From contig JAJYNP010000128.1 of NCBI GenBank assembly GCA_021786265.1, forward strand, positions 1 through 8,920: 8,920 bases of DNA. Reading direction: 5' to 3'. Source of the DNA: Chloroflexota bacterium (GTDB lineage Bacteria; Chloroflexota; Limnocylindria; Limnocylindrales; CSP1-4). The position numbers and the translations under genes are program-made. Within the stretch, counting starts at the first letter, position 1. Every line of letters begins with the position of its first letter. Positions 1-5,896 of the stretch are shown here, one piece after another. The notes below the pieces were generated by a model. It saw nothing but the letters and a program-made list of their open reading frames with translations. It searched no databases and was not told the origin of the DNA.

Positions 1-836
1 TCCCTGGGACCGAGTTCGTGATCCCGGCCGAAACGGTGATCCCGGCGGTGAGCCAGGCGGCCGACAACACGTTCCTGCCGGTCCAGTCGAGCTTCGAGAT
101 CGCGCGCGGCCGCATCCGCGTCGATCCGGGCACCTACGCCACCAACGTCAAGGGCGTCTTCGCCTGCGGCGACTTCGTGACCGGCCCCACCACGCTGATC
201 GAGGCGGCGGGCCACGGCAAGAAGTGCGCCTTCGCGATCGACCGCTACCTGTCGGGCCGTTCCCGGGTCGAGATCCGCGCGAACGTGCGGGTGGTCAGCT
301 CCTGGCGCCACGAGATGCCGGAGTTCTGGGACGCCATCCCCCGCCAGCACGTCCCCATGGTGCCGCCGCCGGCGCGCATGCCCTCCACCGACCCGGCGGT
401 GAACTTCACCCAGCCGGTCGAGCGCGGCTACGGCGCCACGGACGCCGTCACCGAGTCGACCCGCTGCCTGATGTGCAACTACAACATCTGGTTCGACCCG
501 TTCCGCTGCGTGCTGTGCGGCGCCTGCGCCGACGTGTGCCCCGAGGGCGTCATCCACATGGTCGACGTCAGCCAGATGAAGTCCGAGGAGGCGCTCCCCG
601 AGCTCGTGGAGGCGTACGGCTGGCAGACCGGCGCCGCGATGGTGCTCGACGAGGAGCGCTGCATCCGCTGCGCCCTGTGCGTCAAGCGGTGTCCGTACGA
701 CGCGATCACGATGGAGCGGTTCGAGCTCCAGGAAGTCAGCAGCGACGGGTGGCTCTACAAGGAGAGCTACCGCGACGCCCAGCTCGGGCTCTTCGGCCAG
801 GACAACACGCCGGTCACGGGAGGTGGCAGCAGGTGA
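1..836 (+). CDS. GltD-like FAD-dependent oxidoreductase with two C-terminal [4Fe-4S] ferredoxin clusters (5'-truncated)
   Basis: Partial gene; the frame is open to the left edge and the first complete codon is at 3, giving 277 visible residues (numbered from there). The visible N-terminal part is the end of a glutamate-synthase-small-chain-type flavoprotein: GVFACGDFVTGPTTLIEAAG (residues 51-70) is the FAD-contacting GD motif plus following helix. Residues 155-158 are a CxxC, followed by a ferredoxin domain with CxxCxxCxxxCP at 169-180 and again at 220-231, the pattern of a 2[4Fe-4S] ferredoxin. No transmembrane segment is visible, so it is probably cytoplasmic or peripheral. The stop overlaps the GTG of the cytochrome b gene (833-836), so the two are probably translationally coupled. 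Family knowledge suggests NAD(P)H- or ferredoxin-linked electron transfer. That it feeds the cytochrome b complex is inferred from position. The nucleotide-binding region lies outside the window, so donor preference cannot be read. An internal GTG at 18 is not the true start. Confidence 0.85.
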   Translation, partial: PGTEFVIPAETVIPAVSQAADNTFLPVQSSFEIARGRIRVDPGTYATNVKGVFACGDFVTGPTTLIEAAGHGKKCAFAIDRYLSGRSRVEIRANVRVVSSWRHEMPEFWDAIPRQHVPMVPPPARMPSTDPAVNFTQPVERGYGATDAVTESTRCLMCNYNIWFDPFRCVLCGACADVCPEGVIHMVDVSQMKSEEALPELVEAYGWQTGAAMVLDEERCIRCALCVKRCPYDAITMERFELQEVSSDGWLYKESYRDAQLGLFGQDNTPVTGGGSR

Positions 837-1561
837 GCTTCCTCGAGCGGGTCGACCAGTCGATCCGCCGCAGCGCGGTCTGGCGGTCGGTCTTCCGGCA
901 GGCCTACCCGACGGACGAGCGCTCGCGCGCGATGGCGGTCATGAACAACGTGTTCCTGCACCTTCATCCCGTGCGGGTGCGCCAGCACGCGGTGAAGTTC
1001 GCCTACACGTTCTGCCTCGGCGGCCTCTCGTTCTTCCTGTTCCTGGTCCTGGTCGTGACCGGCGTCTACCTGATGTTCTTCTACGTGCCGTCGGCCACGC
1101 AGGCATACACCGACATCCTGCAGATCCAGTCGCAGGTGGTCTTCGGCCTGCTGACCCGCAACATCCACCGCTGGGCCGCCCACCTGATGGTGTTCTTCGT
1201 GTTCCTGCACATGATGCGGGTCTTCTACCACGGGGCCTACAAGCCGCCCCGCGAGTTCAACTGGGTCGTGGGCGTGGTCCTGCTCTTCCTGACCCTGATG
1301 CTCTCGTTCACGGGCTACCTGCTGCCGTGGGACCAGATCGCGTACTGGGCCATCACGATCGGCACCAACATGGCCAACTACGCGCCGCTCTTCAACAAGC
1401 CCTCCCAGCTGATCCTGCTGGGCGGCATCGAGGTCGGGCAGAACACGCTGCTCCGCTTCTACGTCCTCCACATCATGGCCTTCCCCCTCATCGCAGCCGT
1501 CTTCATGGCGGTCCACTTCTGGCGGATCCGCAAGGACGGCGGAATCTCGGGGCCGCTATGA
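833..1561 (+). CDS. Cytochrome b6-like N-terminal cytochrome b subunit of a bc/b6f-type complex
   Basis: A 242-residue membrane protein matching cytochrome b6 in length and layout, with four transmembrane helices around residues 57-84, 112-133, 144-163 and 208-230. The four heme-b histidines are H112 and H126 in helix B and H213 and H228 in helix D. The 14-residue gap between the helix-D pair is the b6 type; mitochondrial bc1 has 13. LLPWDQIAYWA (163-173) and the C-terminal RIRKDGGISGPL are b6 hallmarks. C61 in FCLGG aligns with the b6 cysteine (Cys35) that binds heme c_i covalently. The start is GTG at 833, preceded by GGGAGG at 818-823, and overlaps the upstream stop. It should form the quinol-oxidising and quinone-reducing core with the subunit IV-like protein at 1733 and the Rieske protein at 2392. 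Whether it uses menaquinone or another quinone cannot be read directly. Confidence 0.95.
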   Translation: MSFLERVDQSIRRSAVWRSVFRQAYPTDERSRAMAVMNNVFLHLHPVRVRQHAVKFAYTFCLGGLSFFLFLVLVVTGVYLMFFYVPSATQAYTDILQIQSQVVFGLLTRNIHRWAAHLMVFFVFLHMMRVFYHGAYKPPREFNWVVGVVLLFLTLMLSFTGYLLPWDQIAYWAITIGTNMANYAPLFNKPSQLILLGGIEVGQNTLLRFYVLHIMAFPLIAAVFMAVHFWRIRKDGGISGPL

Positions 1562-1732
1562 CGCCGCATGCCTTCGTTGTCGGCTCCGCCGCTCGCTCAT
1601 GCACGTCGAGAGTGCACTCGCTCGCGTGCTCGCCTTCGCCTCGGCCTGCGCCGCCCTCCCGGTCTCTCGGATCGCGTGGCACGCCTGACGTGCTCGCCTT
1701 CGCCTCGTCCTCGCGGCCCGGAGGTGCATCGC
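1562..1732 (+). repeat. Non-coding repeat-like insert between the two cytochrome b subunit genes
   Basis: This 171-base stretch separates two genes that are normally adjacent. It contains a 19-base direct repeat (cgtgctcgccttcgcctcg) at 1625-1643 and 1689-1707, a perfect palindrome GAGTGCACTC at 1610-1619, a TGCAC/GTGCA stem at 1600-1604 and 1612-1616, and a 10-base mirror repeat (1590-1599 and 1616-1625). Several frames are open through it, but their translations are Ser/Pro/Arg-rich and do not look like protein. It resembles a dispersed intergenic repeat of high-GC genomes; that identity is inference. The last 13 bases carry the ribosome binding site of the next gene. Confidence 0.55.
1720..1725 (+). 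promoter_or_regulatory. Ribosome binding site fixing the subunit IV start
   Basis: GGAGGT lies 7 bases before ATG 1733. It favours this ATG over the in-frame upstream ATG at 1568, whose translation would pass through the repeat-like insert. Confidence 0.8.
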
Positions 1733-2338
1733 ATGACTGAGACGCGACTCCCGCAGAGGACCCCCACGCCGGCGGCGCCGCCCGAGCGGCGCACCACGGA
1801 GATCGACAAGCAGCGCGTGCCCATGGCGGCGAAGCCGTACCGGCTGCTCGCGCTGGTCAAGCAGGATGCCGTGGTGCGGGTCCAGAGGGAGCCGGACGAC
1901 ACCGTCCTGACCTGGCCGCACCTGCTTGCGATCGAGTTCTTCGCGGCGGCCATGATGAGCATCTTCCTGTTGCTGATGGGCCTGTTCGTCAACGCGCCGC
2001 TGGAGGACCTCGCAAACGGCAACGTGACCCCGGAGGTGGCCAAGGCGCCCTGGTACTTCGTCGGCCTCCAGGAACTGCTCACCGCCTTCCACCCGACGGT
2101 GGCCGGCGTGCTGGTGCCGGCCTTCGTGCTGGTCGGCGCGGCCCTCATCCCGTTCATCGACCGAGGGCCCGATGGCACCGGCGGTTCGCACCGTCCGGCG
2201 GACCGGAAGGTCGGGATCATGCTGTTCACCTACATCGCGATCTTCGGGCTCTTCCTGACCTTCGTCGGAGCGTTCTTCCGGGGCCCCGGCTACGCCTTCG
2301 AGCTGCCCTGGATCAGCGGGCTCCACTTCGCGCTGTGA
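1733..2338 (+). CDS. Cytochrome b C-terminal / b6f subunit IV-like protein
   Basis: A 201-residue protein with a soluble Pro/Arg-rich N-terminus (about 60 residues) and three predicted transmembrane helices near 64-86, 121-142 and 161-182, as in b6f subunit IV. The Qo-site region reads VAKAPWYFVGLQELL (102-116), so the PEWY signature of subunit IV/cytochrome b appears as APWY. The C-terminal FFRGPGYAF (181-189) is also typical of bacterial cytochrome b C-terminal subunits. It completes the quinol site with the b6-like subunit at 833. The start at ATG 1733 is chosen for the strong ribosome binding site and because residues read from the upstream in-frame ATG (1568) are repeat sequence. The gene is followed 53 bases later by the Rieske gene. 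The N-terminal extension before the first helix is longer than in plastid or cyanobacterial subunit IV. Confidence 0.9.
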   Translation: MTETRLPQRTPTPAAPPERRTTEIDKQRVPMAAKPYRLLALVKQDAVVRVQREPDDTVLTWPHLLAIEFFAAAMMSIFLLLMGLFVNAPLEDLANGNVTPEVAKAPWYFVGLQELLTAFHPTVAGVLVPAFVLVGAALIPFIDRGPDGTGGSHRPADRKVGIMLFTYIAIFGLFLTFVGAFFRGPGYAFELPWISGLHFAL

Positions 2339-2391
2339 GCGACGTCGCGCCGTGACTCCTGCCGTCGACTGCTGAGGGGGTCGTTCGCCGG

Positions 2392-3060
2392 ATGGGCAAC
2401 TGGAAACTCGCCGTCTCGGAGCAGCCCCGGGCGCTGACGCCCGAGGTGCTCAAGTCGATGCGGTCCGGCCGCTCGGCCGGACTGTCCCGCCGGCAGCTCC
2501 TGCGCCGATCGCTGGGTGCCGGTGTCGGCCTGTGGCTGGCCGAGGTCCTGGGTGGGACCCTCGGGTTCCTCTGGCCGAACCTGGCCGGCGGCTTCGGCGG
2601 CAAGGTGCAGATCGGCGACAGCAAGGTCGTCGCCGCATCGCCCGCCACCAGCGGCGCCAAGTTCAGCGACGGCGCCCCCGCCTACTTCCAGCTCGCGCAG
2701 TCGTTCATCGTGATGCTCGACCCTTCCCGCGGGTTCATCCCGGGCGACAATCCGCAGGGCGACGGCGCGACCACCAACGTGCGGACCCTGTGGCAGCGGT
2801 GCACGCACCTCGGCTGCAAGCCCAACTTCTGCGCCAGCAACTTCTGGTTCGAGTGTCCCTGCCACGGCTCTCGCTACGACCGGCTGGGCATCAAGGTGCT
2901 GCAGCTCGGGCCGGCGCCCCGGAGCCTGGACCGGTTCGCGTCGACGATCGACTCCTCGGGGGTCCTGACGATCGACACGGGCAAGATCACGCTCGGACCG
3001 CTGCCGGTCTCCCTGGGCCAGCCCGGCCTCATCCCGGCCAAGGGTCCGGGCTGCCTGTGA
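2392..3060 (+). CDS. Rieske [2Fe-2S] iron-sulfur protein of the bc/b6f-type complex
   Basis: A 222-residue protein with both Rieske cluster motifs: CTHLGC (C137, H139, C142) and CPCHGS (C155, C157, H158). C137/H139 and C155/H158 should ligate the cluster, and C142/C157 should form the stabilising disulfide. The N-terminus carries SRRQLLRRS (32-40), a twin-arginine motif, then a hydrophobic stretch (about 43-62), so it is probably Tat-exported and held in the membrane by an uncleaved signal-anchor. Its role is to take the first electron from quinol at the Qo site and pass it to the cytochrome c. The start is ATG 2392, with GAGGGGG at 2374-2380 (11-base spacing, slightly long). The stop overlaps the GTG start of the cytochrome c-cupredoxin gene. 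An extra cysteine, C147, lies between the two motifs. Confidence 0.96.
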   Translation: MGNWKLAVSEQPRALTPEVLKSMRSGRSAGLSRRQLLRRSLGAGVGLWLAEVLGGTLGFLWPNLAGGFGGKVQIGDSKVVAASPATSGAKFSDGAPAYFQLAQSFIVMLDPSRGFIPGDNPQGDGATTNVRTLWQRCTHLGCKPNFCASNFWFECPCHGSRYDRLGIKVLQLGPAPRSLDRFASTIDSSGVLTIDTGKITLGPLPVSLGQPGLIPAKGPGCL

Positions 3061-4214
3061 CCGGCCCCACGGGCGGCCGGACCGGCCGCGAGCTCGAGCC
3101 GCGGGCGGCCGGCGAACCCGGTCTCGAGCGGTTCGCCGCGCCGGACACGGCGCACACGGTCGGTCTCAGCGAGGAGCGTGCGGCGCAGATCGTCCGCCAG
3201 ACCGGAAACGCCCGGGCCATCGCGTTCCTGGCCGTGCTGATCATGGTGCTCTTCATCCCGATCTACTGGTTCTACGACCTGGGCGTCCCGGCGGTGGCCA
3301 ACACGAGCCGCATGGCCAGGGAGGCTCAGGCCCAGCAGGTCACCGCGGTCGCGGCAGGTGAGCAGCTGTTCCTCTCGAACTGCGCCCGGTGCCACGGGGC
3401 GCAGGGGCAGGGCGGCATCGGTCCGCCCCTCAACGACCAGGGCAAGCTCTACAACGCCGTCACGCCCGCCGGTGCGCCTGGCGCCGGCCACCTCAACCCC
3501 ACCTACATCCGCAACGTGCTCACCGTGGGCGGCCGCTACGTGTGCGGCGATCCGAACAGCCTCATGCCGATCTGGTCGGACGTGAACGGGGGGCCGCTCA
3601 ACTACGTCCAGATCGACGACCTGATCGCGTTCATCACCGCGAGCAAGGACATGAGCTGGGTGTACCAGCCGGTGGCGTCACCGGGGCAGACGGCCGGCCC
3701 GCCCGCGATCCACCACGGCTGGCGGGACCCGAGCTACACGCCGCCTCCCGGTGCCACGCCGGTGCCCGCCTGCTGGCGCAACCCGAGTGGGGTCATCGGC
3801 GGTGCGGCTCCGGCCGCGAGCGGCGCAGAGGCGAGCGGTGCCCCCGCGGCCTCCGCTCCGGCCATCACCAACCCGGGGACCGCGGCGAACCCGCGCGTCA
3901 TCAAGCTCGACGAGACCGCGCAGCTGCAGATCACGGACGCGAGCGGGCAGCCGGCCTCGACGATCTACGTCAAGAAGGGCGAGACGGTGCGCTTCGAGGT
4001 CACCAACACCGCCGGCTTCACCCACAACTTCTACGTCGGCCCGGTCTCCGACCTGCAGGCCAGCAACACCGCGAACCTCAAGGGCGTCCCGGACTTCTCG
4101 TCGGGGACCGAGACCCTCGACTACACGTTCAACCAGGACGGGCAGTTCGGCTTCGGATGCCTGGTGCCGGGTCACTACACGACCATGCACGGCACGATCC
4201 AGATCGAGCCGTAA
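3057..4214 (+). CDS. Membrane-anchored cytochrome c - cupredoxin fusion protein
   Basis: A 385-residue protein starting at GTG 3057, which overlaps the Rieske stop. A cytoplasmic N-terminus of about 52 residues is followed by one transmembrane helix (about 53-73) and an exported part. A class I cytochrome c domain (about 97-200) has CARCH at 109-113 for covalent heme c and a likely axial M170 in SLMPIW. After a Pro-rich stretch and an Ala/Ser/Gly linker (about 245-275) comes a cupredoxin domain (about 279-385) with a full type 1 copper ligand set: H323, C368, H373 and M377 (spacing C-x4-H-x3-M). C163 and C239 could form a disulfide. It probably replaces cytochrome f/c1 as acceptor from the Rieske protein and then passes electrons to the tethered copper centre. 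The domains are clear; the electron order is inferred. No downstream oxidase gene is present in the window. Confidence 0.93.
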   Translation: MTGPTGGRTGRELEPRAAGEPGLERFAAPDTAHTVGLSEERAAQIVRQTGNARAIAFLAVLIMVLFIPIYWFYDLGVPAVANTSRMAREAQAQQVTAVAAGEQLFLSNCARCHGAQGQGGIGPPLNDQGKLYNAVTPAGAPGAGHLNPTYIRNVLTVGGRYVCGDPNSLMPIWSDVNGGPLNYVQIDDLIAFITASKDMSWVYQPVASPGQTAGPPAIHHGWRDPSYTPPPGATPVPACWRNPSGVIGGAAPAASGAEASGAPAASAPAITNPGTAANPRVIKLDETAQLQITDASGQPASTIYVKKGETVRFEVTNTAGFTHNFYVGPVSDLQASNTANLKGVPDFSSGTETLDYTFNQDGQFGFGCLVPGHYTTMHGTIQIEP

Positions 4215-4242
4215 CCCCCCGGGGAGAGGAGCAGGAGGGAAC

Positions 4243-5739
4243 GTGGCGGAACGGGCGTTGCCGCCGGGCGGCGATCGCAGGCGGGCGTTCTTCGGCGCCT
4301 TCGACGCCGACGGATGGACCTGGGCAGGGGTCAAGGCGTTCGGCTGGTTCCTGCTGCTGGTCCTCCTGCTGGGCTACCTCCCCGACCGCGCGTACTACTT
4401 CACGGTGTTCCCGACCATCAACCTCGGCGCGAACGTGGCGAGCCCGATCAACCTCTGCCCTCCCGCCAACGCCGACCTGCCATGCCCCGCGCCCGCGGGA
4501 TCGGTGATCCCCTGGCAGGGCAGCCCTGCCCAGCTGTCGCTTCCGGAGGGGCGTGCCGACGCCGTGCCGATCAGCGCCGGGACGAACCTCTACCTCGCCG
4601 GCGGCCGGGGGCCGGGCGGGGCGAGCGCCTCGGTCTTCGAGACCAGTGTGAGCGCGGAGGGCAACCTCTCCCCGTGGAGGCCGGCGACGTCCCTGCCCGC
4701 GCCGCGGGTGAGTGCCGCGGTGGTCTCGCTCTCCGGGACGACCCTGGTGATCGGCGGCGCGGATCAGTCGGGCGCCGCGACCGACACCGTGTACCAGGCC
4801 ACCATCGACAACGGGAACCTGGCGGGGTGGAAGACGCTCGCCGACCTGAAGCTGCCGAAGCCGCTCGCCGGCGCGGTGGCGATCGCCGGATCGACCAGCG
4901 TCTGGCTGCTGGGCGGCCAGAATGCGGACGGCTCCTACAGCCGCACCGTGTACCGCTCGATCCAGGATGCCGCCAGCGGTGCGCTCGGTCCGTGGCAGCA
5001 GCAGCCGGCCCTGGCGCTGCCGCAGGCGCGAGCGCTCGCATTCGGCGCGCAGGTGGGCAGCTTCCTCTACGTGGTGGGTGGCCAGGACGCGCACGGCGCG
5101 CAGCCGACCGTGTTCCGCCTGGCGCTCGATTCGAAAGGTGAGCCGGCGGTCGATCCCTCGACGCACGGGGTGCTTGGCTGGAGCGTGAGCCTGCCCTCGC
5201 AGGCGCTGCCGGCGCCCCGGACCGACCCGGCGGGTTTCGTGGCCAACGGTGCGCTTTATGTGGTGGGCGGCCGGGACGCGGCGGGGAAGCCCACCGACAC
5301 GTTCTACTGGGCCACCCCCGACAGCCTGGGCAACCTTCCCGGAGGGTGGCAGGCGATCGCGCAGGACAACCTGGCCGCCGGCGGGCAGCCGGAGCCGCGC
5401 GCGGGCAGCGCCGCGGTCGTGACCAGCGGCCACGCCTTCCTGATCGGCGGCGACAGCGCGAGCGGCCCCTCGCTCGCGACGTTCCGCAGCGACATCGCGC
5501 CGCGGCCGCCGTTCTTCGCGCTCGGGCTCATCGGCGCGACCATCCCGGCGCTGTCGATCACGGGCGACATCGGCCAGCAGCTGGGCTACGTGGCGGCCGG
5601 CATCGTGGGCGGGGCGGACTTCGTCCTGCTGATCCTGGTCGGGCTGGCCTGCTCGCACCGGCGCGCGACCCGGCGCCTGTTCTCGCGCTTGACGCATGGG
5701 CGGATCCGGCCGCCGATCGAGGACGACTACCCGGCCTGA
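4243..5739 (+). CDS. Membrane-anchored Kelch-repeat beta-propeller protein in the cytochrome bc operon
   Basis: A 498-residue protein starting at GTG 4243 behind AGGAGGG (4233-4239), 28 bases after the cytochrome c-cupredoxin stop. An N-terminal transmembrane helix (about 32-47) is followed by a large exported domain and a second hydrophobic segment (about 448-470) with a basic tail, so both ends should be cytoplasmic and the middle outside. The middle has six Kelch-type strands ending in a Gly pair (LAGGR 118, VIGGA 169, LLGGQ 223, VVGGQ 277, VVGGR 340, LIGGD 400), roughly 50-60 residues apart, with intervening W and PAPR-type motifs. That predicts a six-bladed propeller. C72 and C81 lie between the first helix and the propeller. 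No cofactor motif is visible. Its place in the operon suggests an accessory, scaffold or assembly role for the respiratory complex, but no function is established. Confidence 0.85.
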   Translation: MAERALPPGGDRRRAFFGAFDADGWTWAGVKAFGWFLLLVLLLGYLPDRAYYFTVFPTINLGANVASPINLCPPANADLPCPAPAGSVIPWQGSPAQLSLPEGRADAVPISAGTNLYLAGGRGPGGASASVFETSVSAEGNLSPWRPATSLPAPRVSAAVVSLSGTTLVIGGADQSGAATDTVYQATIDNGNLAGWKTLADLKLPKPLAGAVAIAGSTSVWLLGGQNADGSYSRTVYRSIQDAASGALGPWQQQPALALPQARALAFGAQVGSFLYVVGGQDAHGAQPTVFRLALDSKGEPAVDPSTHGVLGWSVSLPSQALPAPRTDPAGFVANGALYVVGGRDAAGKPTDTFYWATPDSLGNLPGGWQAIAQDNLAAGGQPEPRAGSAAVVTSGHAFLIGGDSASGPSLATFRSDIAPRPPFFALGLIGATIPALSITGDIGQQLGYVAAGIVGGADFVLLILVGLACSHRRATRRLFSRLTHGRIRPPIEDDYPA

Positions 5740-5747
5740 GCGGCGCG

Positions 5748-5840
5748 CGGCGACGCGACGGCCCAGCGGCGACGCGACGGCCCAGCGGCGACGCGACGGC
5801 CCGGCGGCGACGCGACGGCCCAGCGGCGACACGCGGCAGA
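5748..5840. repeat. 19-bp tandem repeat array in the convergent intergenic spacer
   Basis: Four copies of cggcgacgcgacggcccag run at 5748-5766, 5767-5785, 5786-5804 (one change, a to g) and 5805-5823, followed by a degenerate fifth copy to about 5840. The array begins 9 bases after the Kelch stop and lies between two convergent genes. A 12-base direct repeat (ggcctgagcggc) flanks it at 5733-5744, including the Kelch stop codon, and at 5854-5865. The 19-bp period is not a multiple of three and there is no spacer, so it is neither coding nor CRISPR. Slippage during replication is the simplest origin. Confidence 0.9.
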
Positions 5841-5867
5841 CGGCCCTGCGCGCGGCCTGAGCGGCAT

Positions 5868-5894
5868 GCCGCGCGGCGATCACGGCCGCGCGGC
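5868..5894. terminator. All-GC stem-loop at the convergent gene junction, possible bidirectional terminator
   Basis: The self-complementary decamer GCCGCGCGGC occurs at 5868-5877 and 5885-5894 with a 7-base loop, giving a perfect 10-bp stem. It sits between the Kelch (+) and DsbA-like (-) stops, just outside the latter's stop codon. No T-run follows on either strand, so it is not a canonical intrinsic terminator. It could block transcription from both sides, or simply be a repeat (a 15-base sequence is repeated with 17-bp period at 5868-5882 and 5885-5899). Confidence 0.4.
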
Positions 5895-5896
5895 GA

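Noticed and set aside
1558..1740. A 60-codon frame starting at ATG 1558 (ATGA overlap) and a 29-codon frame at 1599-1688 as possible small genes
   Set aside because: Both lie in the repeat-like segment, have Ser/Pro/Arg- or Ala-rich translations and lack clear ribosome binding sites. Kept as a point in the insert finding but not called as genes.
767..2326. Long minus-strand frames across the cytochrome b genes (767-1516 and 1556-2326)
   Set aside because: His/Glu/Asp/Arg-rich antisense shadows of transmembrane coding sequence; no ribosome binding sites and no family resemblance.
5748..5840. CRISPR array
   Set aside because: Units are 19 bp and directly abutting with no unique spacers, and no cas genes are near.
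4129..5883. A 584-codon open frame on the minus strand opposite the Kelch gene
   Set aside because: Its product is almost all Arg/Gly/Ala/Pro, as expected of the antisense of a GC-rich gene; the + strand carries clear Kelch and transmembrane signals.
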